From contig JAGGXX010000066.1 of assembly GCA_021162845.1 (NCBI GenBank), positions 1-48,114 on the forward strand: a stretch of 48,114 nt of DNA, written 5' to 3'. The DNA is from Thermoprotei archaeon. Its GTDB lineage: Archaea > Thermoproteota > Thermoprotei > QMSL01 > B3-G16. Below the pieces are notes generated by a model, which was given only the letters and a program-made list of their open reading frames with translations, did not search any database and was not told the origin of the DNA. Shown here piece after piece: positions 33,276 through 42,865 of the stretch. The first letter of the stretch is position 1; each line of letters begins with the position of its first letter. Both the position numbers and the translations under genes were made by a program.

Positions 33276-33774
33276 TTACTTCATATCGAAAATACTCCTT
33301 GCCTCCCTAATGGATAATAGCTTTTCATCCTCTAATTTCCCAGCAAGGCATACCACATAGCAATTATGGCAGTATAGCCTCTTCTTGGCGAGCTCTTCTC
33401 TCTTCACGATGTACTTCTCCCTATCATACGAACATGGATAAGTTTTCGTGGGGTCAAAAGCCTTCGCTGGGCATGCTTTGATGCACAGATTGCAATCCTT
33501 ACATGGATCAAAGTCCTCAAGCCTCCCCTCAGGCTCTAGGACTGCATCCGTGAGAATTCCCCCCAATCTTATGCGGCTACCAAGGATTGACGTATTATGA
33601 AGCCAGCACGACAATATACTCTACATCGATCCCAGAGGTTCGAGGGATGAGTGGAGGTAGGGCATGCTCGAACCCAACTCTTGGGTCAGTGATACCTACG
33701 TCGAACGCCCCAGCTCGCTTCAGGCAGTCAATAAGCTCTTCCTTTAAGGTGCTCATATGTTTTATATTTTTCAT
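33276..33774 (-). pseudogene. QueG-like iron-sulfur protein with internal deletion
   Basis: The 5' piece (about 33774-33600) reads MSTLKEELIDCLKRAGAFDV, GITDPRVGFEHALPPLIPRT and then hits a stop. The 3' piece (33614-33276) continues in another frame with LGSRIRLGGILTDAVLEPEG and DPCKDCNLCIKACPAKAFDP, a four-Cys [4Fe-4S] site, plus CHNCYVVC as a partial second one. The order matches epoxyqueuosine-reductase-like (DUF1730) proteins, but the central catalytic portion is missing. The 112-residue 3' frame alone could still make a small ferredoxin-like protein. Confidence 0.6.
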
Positions 33775-33813
33775 GAATGCGACTATTAATGCCCTATGAC
33801 CGAATAACGGTCT

Positions 33814-35628
33814 TCATGCACTTGAATCACGAGCAATTGAGGTGATAGTCGCGGGGGCTCCAAGCTGAGTCTTATAGAGCTTCGCGTAAAGACCTCCTCT
33901 TTTAAGTAACTCTTCATGTGTTCCCTCTTCGACTATCCTTCCATTATCGAGCACTATGATCCTATCGGCGTGCTTAACTGTTGACAGCCTATGGGCTATC
34001 ACTATACACGTCCTACCCTTCATAAGCCTAAACATGGCCTCCTGTAGTATCGCTTCAGTGAATGAGTCTAGGCTACTCGTAGCCTCATCTAATATCAGTA
34101 TTTTTGGGTTCTTTAACATAACTCGAGCAAAGCTTATGAGCTGTCTCTGCCCCAGGGATAGGTTAGATCCCCCCGGTGCCACCATGGTGTTATAGCCCTT
34201 AGGCAGTTGTTTTATTAAGTGCTCCAGTTTAAGTGCTCTTACGATATGCTTTACATCTTCATCGTTGGCATCAGGCCTGGCTATCTTTATGTTATCCATT
34301 ATGGTTCCATCGAACAGGATAGGCTCTTGAGGTACGAGTGCGATTTGACTTCTCAATGACCTGAAGGTGAACTCCCTAAGGTCATGCCCATCTATGAGGA
34401 TCCTCCCCTTCTGTGGATCGTGAAGTCTTAATATCAGGCTGGCAAGTGTGGTCTTCCCAGCACCAGTCGGTCCTACTACTGCAAGTACCTCTCCCGGCTT
34501 AATATGGAGCGAGAAGTTCTTAAACACCTTATTCGTGCCATAGCTGAAGTCTATATTGTCGATTATTATCTCCCCTTTTCTTATCTTGATATCCCTAGCT
34601 CCTGGAAGCTCCTTAACCTCGGGCTCAGCATTAAGGAAGCTGTATATCCTCTCCGCGGCGGCGAGGGCTGACTGGATGGTGCTATAGAACGTGGCTATGA
34701 ATATGACCGGCCTGAAGAACATATCGAGATATCCGAGGAATGCAAATAAGGAACCTATCGTTAACCCTCCGCTAACCACTAACGCTCCGCCATAGATAAT
34801 AAGCGCTGCAGTTGCTAAAGCCCTTATCAGATTAAGTGATGGTTCTACTAGCCCTTGAATTAGAGCGGCCTTTAGGCTAGCCCTCATGGTCTCCAAGCTC
34901 ACGCGCTCGAACTTCTCGATGTCAAGCTTCTTTCTCTCGATAAAGGCTTGGGCTACCTTAGCTCCTGAGACCCCCTGCTCTATGCTACTTGTCAACTCAC
35001 TTACCTTCTCCCTGGTAAGCCTATGCGCTTCCCTAGTCTTGCGGGCGAAGAACGTAGCTAAGAGAGCTATTACAGGTATTATAGTAAACGTCATCAGGCT
35101 TAACGTTAAATGCAAGCTAATCATTACATAGATGGCTCCGACTAACGTTAGAGAGTTCACCAGCATCTCTATACTTCCTGAGGTCAAGGCCCTCCTAATG
35201 GCTTCTACATCGTTTGTGACCAGAGAAATGAGCTTACCGGCATGTCTTTTCGCTACATACTGCACATCTATCTCCGTGAGATGCCCGAAGATCCTCTTTC
35301 GTAGATCATATAAGAGAACCGTGCTCACAGCTCCTGTGAGATATCCTCTAAGGAATCTAGTGATCCACATTAACCCGGCAAGGGCCAGGGATAAGCCTAC
35401 GTAAAAAGCCAATGCGTTAACGTTCCTCTTCATGATACCTTCGTCAATTACCAGCTTCCCTATGTAAGGAGATGCCGTATTTACCGCTATCTGGGCTAGG
35501 GCTATGAAAATTATCAATATGATCTTCGGCGTCAGCGGCTTTAAGAGCTTCAACATCCACTTGATGAGAACTGGTGTCGGGATCTCGCGCTTCTCCTGCT
35601 CAGCTGATCGCCTGAAGTACCAGGCCAT
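33814..35628 (-). CDS. ABC exporter half, consensus Walker B subunit
   Basis: 604 residues: six membrane helices, then a nucleotide-binding domain. Walker A is GPTGAGKTTLASLILRLHDP, Walker B is ILILDEATSSLDSFTEAILQ with the catalytic Glu. The signature is LSLGQRQL rather than LSGGQ. With the upstream gene it forms a heterodimeric exporter of the TM287/288 type, in which one ATP site is impaired; the odd signature here contributes to that site. The start codon overlaps the stop of the upstream gene by one base (TAATG). Substrate not readable: lipids, drugs or peptides are usual. Confidence 0.93.
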   Translation of the reverse strand: MAWYFRRSAEQEKREIPTPVLIKWMLKLLKPLTPKIILIIFIALAQIAVNTASPYIGKLVIDEGIMKRNVNALAFYVGLSLALAGLMWITRFLRGYLTGAVSTVLLYDLRKRIFGHLTEIDVQYVAKRHAGKLISLVTNDVEAIRRALTSGSIEMLVNSLTLVGAIYVMISLHLTLSLMTFTIIPVIALLATFFARKTREAHRLTREKVSELTSSIEQGVSGAKVAQAFIERKKLDIEKFERVSLETMRASLKAALIQGLVEPSLNLIRALATAALIIYGGALVVSGGLTIGSLFAFLGYLDMFFRPVIFIATFYSTIQSALAAAERIYSFLNAEPEVKELPGARDIKIRKGEIIIDNIDFSYGTNKVFKNFSLHIKPGEVLAVVGPTGAGKTTLASLILRLHDPQKGRILIDGHDLREFTFRSLRSQIALVPQEPILFDGTIMDNIKIARPDANDEDVKHIVRALKLEHLIKQLPKGYNTMVAPGGSNLSLGQRQLISFARVMLKNPKILILDEATSSLDSFTEAILQEAMFRLMKGRTCIVIAHRLSTVKHADRIIVLDNGRIVEEGTHEELLKRGGLYAKLYKTQLGAPATITSIARDSSA

Positions 35629-37382
35629 TACGCTATCACCTCCTGAAAAGCGTATTGAGCCTTATACAATCTAGCGTAGACCCCGTTCTTCTTCATTAAT
35701 TCCTCATGTGTTCCCTCTTCGACTATCCTTCCATTATCGAGCACTATGATCCTATCGGCCAACCTCAACGTAGATAGTCGCTGGGTTACTATGAGGACCG
35801 TCTTATCCTTTACGAGTTCCTTCAAGGCCTCGTATATCTCCCTCTCCGTCTCCGCATCCACACTAGATGTCGAGTCGTCAAGTATGAGTATCTTGGGATT
35901 AACCAAGAGGGCCCTCGCTATGGCTATCCTCTGTCTCTGCCCACCAGATAACGTCACTCCTCTCTCCCCGACTACCGTGTCATAGCCTTTCGGCAATGAC
36001 ATGATGAAGTCGTGGATTCTCGCGATCTTAGCAACTCGCTCGATCTCCTCCTGAGTGGCATCTGGTTTTCCATAAGCGATGTTTTCCCTTATCGTCGTGG
36101 GGAATAAGAATACGTCCTGATGCACGATACCGATGTGTTTACGCAATGAGCTTATCTTTATGTCCCTAAGGTCATGCCCGTCAAGCAGTATCCTACCTTT
36201 CTGGGGATCATAGAACCTCGGTATCAGCTTTATTAAGGTGCTCTTACCGGATCCCGTAGTCCCTACTATGGCGACTTTCTCCCCTGGTCTTATCTCGAAG
36301 CTTACGCCGCGTAGAATAGGGTGTTTCGGATCATAACCGAACCACACATTTTCGAAGATTATGTGGCCTTTAACGTTCTTCAGTTCTATAGCGTCTGGTT
36401 TTTCCCGAACTTCAGGCTCGGTATCCAATATTTCGAAGACCTTTTGCGCAGAAACCATGGCCCTTTGATAGCTATCGAGTATGAAGCCAAAGGCTATGAA
36501 AGGCCAAACGAGCATGCCTAGATAGAACATGAATGCCGTGAGATCGCCTATCGTGAGATTTCCCGCTATGATGCCGAGGCCACCAAACCAGTTTATGAGT
36601 GAATTGCCTATCGCCACTATAAGGGCCAATGAAGGCCATGTGATAACCATTAATTTTATGACCTTCAACCTAAGGGTCAAAAGCTCCTTATTCTCCTTAT
36701 CAAAACGATTATAGAACACGTCCTCTAAGCCCAGGGCTTTCATCACTTTAAAGCCTACAATGGTCTCTTGGACCACCGTATTAAGCCTACTAAACTTGCT
36801 CCAGAGCTGTAAGTAAAGTGGCTTTACATACTTGTTGAAAACAATGGAGATCAGTATTACGAAAGGAACTATGGACAAAGCTATTAAAGTAAGCCAGGGG
36901 CTTATCAAAAGGAGCATGATCAAGGCAAGCGCTAGAGTGGCACCTGCACCTACAAGTTGAGTCATAGCTGATCCTAAAAAGCCACCAATATTCTCCATAT
37001 CGCTCGTGACCCTAGTTATTATCTGACCGACGTCTACCTTATCATAGAAGCTATAAGGTAAATCCTGAAGATGTCTATAAAGCTCAACCCTAAGCTTGTG
37101 CATGAGCTTTTGTGAGAAGAGCTGGGATGTATACCCAGAAGCGAAGCTTAGTATTCCCTCGAGAAACGTGAGCCCTAGTATGAGGATCGCGTAAAACATC
37201 AAGTTCTTACCATGTTTACTCACTATCTCGTTCACTGTCTCCCTAGCTACATAGGGTATCATCACTCCAGCAAACGTGGACATCAGTATTAAGGAAAAGG
37301 ATAGCGCTAGGAGGAGCTTGAAGGTAAGCATATAGCTTAGTAGCCTTCTGAAGGGGCTCCTATCCTTTATACCATCTTCCAT
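35628..37382 (-). CDS. ABC exporter half, degenerate Walker B subunit
   Basis: 584 residues with six membrane helices and a nucleotide-binding domain. Walker A is GTTGSGKSTLIKLIPRFYDP and the signature LSGGQRQRIAIARALL is canonical. Walker B is ILILDDSTSSVDAETEREIY, where the catalytic Glu is replaced by Asp. This is the mark of the non-hydrolysing site in heterodimeric exporters and complements the odd signature in the partner. First gene of the two-gene operon. Confidence 0.93.
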   Translation of the reverse strand: MEDGIKDRSPFRRLLSYMLTFKLLLALSFSLILMSTFAGVMIPYVARETVNEIVSKHGKNLMFYAILILGLTFLEGILSFASGYTSQLFSQKLMHKLRVELYRHLQDLPYSFYDKVDVGQIITRVTSDMENIGGFLGSAMTQLVGAGATLALALIMLLLISPWLTLIALSIVPFVILISIVFNKYVKPLYLQLWSKFSRLNTVVQETIVGFKVMKALGLEDVFYNRFDKENKELLTLRLKVIKLMVITWPSLALIVAIGNSLINWFGGLGIIAGNLTIGDLTAFMFYLGMLVWPFIAFGFILDSYQRAMVSAQKVFEILDTEPEVREKPDAIELKNVKGHIIFENVWFGYDPKHPILRGVSFEIRPGEKVAIVGTTGSGKSTLIKLIPRFYDPQKGRILLDGHDLRDIKISSLRKHIGIVHQDVFLFPTTIRENIAYGKPDATQEEIERVAKIARIHDFIMSLPKGYDTVVGERGVTLSGGQRQRIAIARALLVNPKILILDDSTSSVDAETEREIYEALKELVKDKTVLIVTQRLSTLRLADRIIVLDNGRIVEEGTHEELMKKNGVYARLYKAQYAFQEVIA

Positions 37383-37767
37383 ATTCGCCCGCTCCTCGAA
37401 TTTATCATTTCTCGTGCAGTCTGAGAGGATGTTTTACCTCAATATTTTCAATGGATGACCTCTTCTCGATAACCGCTCTTTTATCTAAAGTATCTTGCCG
37501 TTAATAATCTTAACGCACCATTTGAGAGCATATTGTGATGTCTTCCCACCATGAGTCTTAAACGCATTGATGTAGGAAAAGCGCCCCTCACTTGGGCACC
37601 AATAACGATTCTAAGATATTTTCTAAGAAATTATATGATGCAATGCCTTACTTTTATCATAAATTCATCAATAGAATTCAGCTAATTCTTTTTAATTTAA
37701 AAATTAAAAAAGAGCAATGTTTACCTTAAATAAATTTATGTTTACTGAAAGGTTCTCATGCTATAGC
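37383..37767. other. A+T-rich stretch with nothing recognised
   Basis: About 385 bp between the exporter operon and the broken rubrerythrin gene. It is A+T-rich at 37620-37740, with no frame of interest and no strong inverted repeat. Confidence 0.45.
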
Positions 37768-38349
37768 TTAATATTTCTCGCATTTAATCTGGAAGTAGTC
37801 CTCGGATGGCCATAAGATGGACGTTTTCTGAAGGCTCTTTTCTGTAGTAAACATAGCCGCATTCCCTACAAACCCACCAGACCTCCTTATCTTCCTTAAA
37901 TACTGTCCCAGCCTCTAATTCGTTAAGCAGTTTCTTATATCGTTCTTCACGGTGTTTTTCTGCTACAGCTATTGCTCTCAGTCTCTCTGCAATTTCTGGG
38001 AATCCCTCTTTTTCTGCTATTTCGGCAAACTTAGGATACATCTCTATGTATTCGTAGTTCTCTCCTGTAATTGCAGCTTTTAGGTTCTCTATTGTATCGC
38101 CAAGGATTAAAGGTGCGGTAACCTCAATCGTAATTTGATCGATCTTCTCACCACTTTTTCCTTTAGCTCCTTAATTAATTTAAAGAGCGTACTTGCATGT
38201 TCTTTTTCATTTTCAGCAGTTATTAAGAATATTTCTGCTATTTGTTCATAACCCCCCTTTTTAGCAATTTTAGCGTAAAAGGTATATCGGTTTCTTGCTT
38301 GGCTTTCGCCTATGAACGCTGTCACTAAATTCTTGAGAGTTTCCTTCAT
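37768..38349 (-). pseudogene. broken rubrerythrin
   Basis: The N-terminal di-iron part ([40 protein letters not shown]) shifts frame in a run of five A (38155-38159). One more A restores [20 protein letters not shown] and joins the second piece ([40 protein letters not shown]). The rubredoxin end keeps [11 protein letters not shown], but its second knuckle is lost: in the third frame it reads RPSYGHP where C-P-x-C-G-H-P is expected, and a further shift leads to [11 protein letters not shown] and a stop at 37768. Two lost Cys plus several shifts argue for real decay of this peroxide-defence gene. Confidence 0.85.
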
Positions 38350-38693
38350 ATTATTCTCATTCTCTATTAGATATTCTAAGCTATATCAACGTTTATTTCA
38401 GTAAGGGATCATGAAGCATCTAGGAGCGATGTCTTATTTGATTATATCAATTTTTCCTCATTAGGTATCATGTATGTCTTCCTGAACTTTCATTAAAAAG
38501 ACTTTTAATGAGTTAAGAACACTATGAGGAAAGTCATGAGATCTCTAGAAGGGGAACTCCTATCAAGAAGATTTTACCTTAGAATCATTACATTGTCATT
38601 AGTCCATGCTCTACCTTTGATCATCAAAATGACAGTCTCCTTACCTTCTTTAGTATCATTCTATTCCTAAAATGACGAAACTCCTAGTAAGAG
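38350..38693. other. stretch with nothing recognised
   Basis: About 340 A+T-rich bp between the broken rubrerythrin gene and the MFS carrier gene. It should hold the old rubrerythrin promoter; no frame or repeat stands out. Confidence 0.4.
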
Positions 38694-39869
38694 TTAATTA
38701 AAGCTCATAGAATTCCCTCTTCTTGAGAGCGTGGCCAAAATAGGAATTGACAATGATGATAATATCGCAGCTATGAAATACATTAAGGTAAACCCGAATC
38801 CATTCACGATGAATCCCATCAGGTAATTACCTATGAAGCTTCCCAAGCTCATGAATATAGTATAAAGGCCTAGCACTATCCCCTTCATATCCTCTGGTAC
38901 TGAGTCAGAGAGATGAGCAACGCTGACGACATAGAGTCCACCAAAAGTTAGGCCATGTAGAAGTTGGACTATAATGACCAACACAGGATTACCTACGAGG
39001 ACCGTAAGCAGGTACCTGAGAGGATAGGCCATTAAACATACGGCTATGACCTTCCTCCTGCCTATCTTATCCGATAAGGCACCGAGATATATCATCGCTG
39101 GGATCTCGGCGAAAGGAGTTATGGTAAAGGCTAGCGAGCTTAGGAATTTGCTTGCCTTGAGCTCCTTGGTCATGTATAAGGGCAGGAATGTGTAATAAGC
39201 AGGAGTGGTAAGCGATGCCGTAAAAACTGCTAATAAGAGGGGGTATACCGCGTCATTGGAAATCACTTCCTTAAAGGCATCGATGTAGAGACTGCTGGGT
39301 GCTTTAATCCCTGGATCGCTCATTCTTCCCCTTAAACCCCTAAGATAGAATAGAAATGCTGAGACACAGAAGAAAAATGAGGAAATGGCGAATACCATCG
39401 AGAAGCCCGCTTCCTCTACGACCCATCCGCTGAAGAAAGTACCTAATACCCAGCCCACGGCACCAGAGGTTCTGAACTTTCCGAATTCAGAACCCCGTGA
39501 TGTCTTGATATAGTCCATAGCTATAGCTCCCGAAAGGGTCATGTAAGAATAGGCGAGAACCATGTAAGCTGAGTGAGCGATTATAAACGATATCAAGGAG
39601 TTTAGGCAGATGTAGAGAGGTACTAAGAGGGCTAAACCAATGCCTATGATGCATTGAACCTTCTCTCTATCCATCATATCGGAAAAGCGGCTTATTAATG
39701 CTATTGGAAGGATTGAGGACAGCGTAGCTATGGAAGCCACTAGCCCGATCTGAAAAGGAGTGAGCCCTCTGTATGACATGTATATTGGGAATATGGGAAA
39801 AACGAACCCTGTTGCTACATATAATAAGAGCGTGGCTAGCCATATTCTCATAATGCTGATGAAGCTCAT
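38694..39869 (-). CDS. major facilitator superfamily transporter
   Basis: 391 residues with about 12 membrane helices. The first loop motif is reduced (ALISRFSDMMDREK in place of G-x-x-x-D-R-x-G-R). The matching loop in the second half is clear: IYLGALSDKIGRRKVIAVCL. The overall pattern (GLTPFQIGLVASIATLSSIL) resembles sugar-efflux, YfcJ-like or oligosaccharide/proton carriers. It is monocistronic and near glycan-related genes, but the substrate is unknown. Confidence 0.85.
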   Translation of the reverse strand: MSFISIMRIWLATLLLYVATGFVFPIFPIYMSYRGLTPFQIGLVASIATLSSILPIALISRFSDMMDREKVQCIIGIGLALLVPLYICLNSLISFIIAHSAYMVLAYSYMTLSGAIAMDYIKTSRGSEFGKFRTSGAVGWVLGTFFSGWVVEEAGFSMVFAISSFFFCVSAFLFYLRGLRGRMSDPGIKAPSSLYIDAFKEVISNDAVYPLLLAVFTASLTTPAYYTFLPLYMTKELKASKFLSSLAFTITPFAEIPAMIYLGALSDKIGRRKVIAVCLMAYPLRYLLTVLVGNPVLVIIVQLLHGLTFGGLYVVSVAHLSDSVPEDMKGIVLGLYTIFMSLGSFIGNYLMGFIVNGFGFTLMYFIAAILSSLSIPILATLSRRGNSMSFN

Positions 39870-40061
39870 GATCTTTAACCAATTCTAAGCATATGGCTCA
39901 TATACTTAACTTACATGATTCACATTTTTCATTACCCTGGGCCAATTCTAGGAATATGCGGTACAAGCTACGATGTATTTCTCTGGACTCATACCTACCA
40001 CCGTATGCTCCTCATTAGTACATATTATAATCGTTTCAAGGAGGCTGTAAAGTAGGTAAAC

Positions 40062-40069
40062 TTTAAATA
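40062..40069 (+). promoter_or_regulatory. TATA box of the broken HTH regulator
   Basis: TTTAAATA lies about 28 bp before the ATG at 40094, the leaderless spacing. The promoter looks intact although the gene is not. Confidence 0.45.
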
Positions 40070-40093
40070 TACTAAGAGAAGCTCGAGGACGCA

Positions 40094-40504
40094 ATGGAGG
40101 AACTATTACGGGAAATAAAATTGCTGAGAGAGGGAATCTCCGAGCTTAGGAAGGAGATGAAAGAATGATTGCTGAGGGGTTAGTCCCTTCGAGGATGTCC
40201 TCGCTGAGAGATTATCTAAGACATTAAAGTCCCTAGCGAATCCCATCCGGCTCAAGATATTAGCGCTTTGTGCTCTCTCCCTTGGAGGGAGAGAACGGGC
40301 AGGGAGTTGAGAGAGATCCTTAACATCTCCAAGCCGCTCTTAATAGCTCATCCACACAAGCTATTGAAAGCTGGTTTACCGAAATACTGAGTGGAGCTCG
40401 ATAAGGAGAAGTCGATCATAAGGAAGTACTACAGGACGAAGGAGGAAATATACATTAACATGGAGGTTCTAAAAATGATTACCGAAGAACTCCTAGGGAA
40501 TTAA
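40094..40504 (+). pseudogene. broken ArsR-like winged-helix regulator
   Basis: Joining three frames gives MEELLREIKLLREGISELRK, a gap near 40166, then PFEDVLAERLSKTLKSLANP and IRLKILALCALS, another shift near 40300, then ELREILNISKPLLIAHPHKL and KSIIRKYYRTKEEIYINMEV. The LANPIRLKIL helix and NISKPLLIxHLxKL recognition region are typical of ArsR-type repressors. There are two frameshifts plus an in-frame TGA (about 40388) where an Arg codon is expected. The regulator should be dead; its former target is unknown. Confidence 0.7.
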
Positions 40505-40565
40505 GGCCCACGCCTCCGATTGCGTCAAGGATGATAATAGCTTACAGAACTCGCATCTACAGGAG

Positions 40566-42041
40566 CTAGGGTATGTCGTGTAGCTCAATCCTCCTTCTCA
40601 TGCGTAAGCCATACTTCCTTCTCCAATATTCGTGTATTGGTGAAAGGGCTCGATCACATAGCTCTGGGAGGACGGCTGGTAATGGCTGGCCAATGAGGGC
40701 CTCGACCTTAGCCCTTAGTTTACCAGCTATCTCAGGGTATTCCTCTACTACATTACATCTCTCCTCAGGATCGCTCGGGAGGTGGTAAAGCTCGCCTTTA
40801 TCCTCCCTATCTATAGTGACCACGTAATTCCATTCATCTGTCCTAACGGACGCCCTTCCTCCAGCCGGCCCTATCCTCCAGCCAGCCCAACCTATGACTA
40901 CATAGTCGCGCACTTTGTCTCGTTCACCTGTGACAAGGGGCCATACCGATACGCCATCGACTTGGGGGCAGGGAATTCCTAGTAAATCCAAGGCGGTAGG
41001 GAAAACGTCATGTCCTTGTACGAACGCTCCTATGGTCTTCCCATGAGGCCCCTCTGGATGGTATATCATCCATATGATCCTCGTATTGAATGGGTGCAGT
41101 TCCTCAGGACCCTTGCCGAAGCGTACATGATCCATGAGTTCCGTCCCATGATCACTCAATATCATGACTATCGTGTTATCCCAGAGGCCAAGGTCATCTA
41201 ATTTTTCAAGGAATACGCCTAGCCACTTATCGACTAGTGTTACCTCGCCGAAATAAAGGGCTTTAACGCGTTCTATCTCCTCAGGTGTAGCATCCTTAGG
41301 AGGCCTTCCTAGGATATAATCTATCCCGGTATAGTTCGGGCAGTACATATCGGCATATTCCCTCGGTGGATCCCAGGGCTCATGTGGATCGAAGCTATCG
41401 ATCCAGAGGAAGAAGGGCTGGTTCTCCAGGCTATCTTCAAGCCACCTCGCGGCTTTTGAGAAGACCTGAGCGCAGAAGTAATCCTCTTCATCCTTTCTAT
41501 CCCTGACGTTCAAAAGGTATTGTACTAGAACCGGTGGAGGATTCGAGGGATCCTTGACATACTTGGCTAATTCGTCCTTAACCATGCTCGGATTTCCAGG
41601 CCGCCAGTTGTCGGACTCTTGTCCGCGTATGAATTCATAGGTCACGAAGCCCCTTGTGTAATTCAAGGTGGGCTTGAATATGTGATAGGTGTCTGATATA
41701 AGCCCTGTATAATAGCCATGCCTCAGGAGTATTTCCGCTAAGGTGTCCTGATCCGGGGGTATCTTATGCCAGCCTGCGGCATGATGCCAGAGCCCCCTCC
41801 GGTCGAAGTTAAACCTCCAGGGAAAAGATCGTCTGCCTGTGAAGAACGCCCTCCTCATTTGAAGAGTCGGTTGCCCCTCGCCGAACGCCCTCTCGAAGGT
41901 TATTGCCCTCTTCATGAACCTATCCAAATTGGGGGTTTTAACGAAGCTGAACTTCTTATTCGGTCCTATCAGATCTGCCCTGAAGGTATCCAGGCAGATA
42001 CAGATTAGATTCATCCTCTCCTTCATAGGATCTCCAGACAT
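40566..42041 (-). CDS. second sulfatase-superfamily hydrolase with Thr at the formylglycine position
   Basis: 491 residues. Metal-binding blocks are ICICLDTFRADLIGPN (Asp18) and MILSDHGTELMDHVRFGKG, with FFTGRRSFP at residues 66-74. Nine residues before the Thr of TGR is Thr59 (PTLQMR), where sulfatases need Cys or Ser; the Arg four residues later is kept (Arg63), and Pro is replaced by Gln61. Like the homologue at 13411-14799 it cannot form formylglycine, so a phosphoester or another substrate is likely. No signal peptide. ATG at the sixth codon (MKERMNLIC) is an alternative start. Confidence 0.85.
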   Translation of the reverse strand: MSGDPMKERMNLICICLDTFRADLIGPNKKFSFVKTPNLDRFMKRAITFERAFGEGQPTLQMRRAFFTGRRSFPWRFNFDRRGLWHHAAGWHKIPPDQDTLAEILLRHGYYTGLISDTYHIFKPTLNYTRGFVTYEFIRGQESDNWRPGNPSMVKDELAKYVKDPSNPPPVLVQYLLNVRDRKDEEDYFCAQVFSKAARWLEDSLENQPFFLWIDSFDPHEPWDPPREYADMYCPNYTGIDYILGRPPKDATPEEIERVKALYFGEVTLVDKWLGVFLEKLDDLGLWDNTIVMILSDHGTELMDHVRFGKGPEELHPFNTRIIWMIYHPEGPHGKTIGAFVQGHDVFPTALDLLGIPCPQVDGVSVWPLVTGERDKVRDYVVIGWAGWRIGPAGGRASVRTDEWNYVVTIDREDKGELYHLPSDPEERCNVVEEYPEIAGKLRAKVEALIGQPLPAVLPELCDRALSPIHEYWRRKYGLRMRRRIELHDIP

Positions 42042-42217
42042 AGCCTTATGCCTGTGTTAGGTTATAGCCTTTCCTGAACGTTATCCCCTATGTTGAGATT
42101 ATGCCATGAATGCTCTCCTCTTCTTTAAAAGAATAGTTACGAGTTATGTTAAGGGAAGAATAGGGAATCGCTTTTTTTCACTATGAGGGTTGCTTACTAA
42201 TGAAATTTCCTAATAAA

Positions 42218-42802
42218 TTAACGCTTGATGCATACTAGCATGCCATCCCCTATCTTAATCAAAGATGACGTAACCCGTGTATCATTGAGTACTGCCCTCG
42301 AAAACCTTCTTACCCCTGGCATGAGGGCATTATCGAATACCATAACACCATGCTTTTTAAGGATTGGAAGACACAACTCGAAGGCCTCGGGATATTCCCC
42401 TTTACTTATATCAATGAATATGAAGTCGAAGGTCTCACCTTTGATACTCCTGACATAAGTTAGTGCATCGTCTATCACTACCCGAACGATATCGCATACC
42501 CCAGCTCTCTTAAAGTTCGCAATTGCCCGTCTCGCTCTGACTTCGCTCATCTCAACTGTCGTCAATTCAGGTCTGATACCTGCATCCTTACATGCCTTAA
42601 GCATTACCAATGCTGAGTAACCATGAAGTGTACCTAACTCAAGGATCCTTTTGGGCCTGGTGATAGTGACTATCGTGAAGAGGAAAGCTGCTTTCATAGG
42701 CCCTATCGTTGGTAAGTATGCCTCCTCCTTCTCTAGTTCTATTAATATGCTTAGAAGGTGATCCTCCTCGTGAAAGCTTATCAACTGAGTTATATATGTC
42801 AT
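42218..42802 (-). CDS. O-methyltransferase-like SAM-dependent enzyme
   Basis: 194 residues. The SAM site is RILELGTLHGYSALVMLKAC (near residue 50), followed by ELTTVEMSEVRARRAIANFK, TFDFIFIDISKGEYPEAFEL and KHGVMVFDNALMPG, the pattern of catechol/caffeoyl-CoA-type O-methyltransferases (Methyltransf_24). A GAAGGGGTG Shine-Dalgarno lies eight bases before the ATG. The usual metal-binding Asp pair is only partly evident, so the acceptor is open. It stands alone. Confidence 0.8.
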   Translation of the reverse strand: MTYITQLISFHEEDHLLSILIELEKEEAYLPTIGPMKAAFLFTIVTITRPKRILELGTLHGYSALVMLKACKDAGIRPELTTVEMSEVRARRAIANFKRAGVCDIVRVVIDDALTYVRSIKGETFDFIFIDISKGEYPEAFELCLPILKKHGVMVFDNALMPGVRRFSRAVLNDTRVTSSLIKIGDGMLVCIKR

Positions 42803-42865
42803 TTAGCACACCCCTTCTTTTATGTTTAAACTTTGATAATAACAATTAATTCATGAGGTGATAGT

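Noticed and set aside
33276-33614. Annotation as an intact stand-alone ferredoxin
   Set aside because: The 5' piece of a longer QueG-like protein lies directly upstream on the same strand in another frame, so truncation is the simpler reading.
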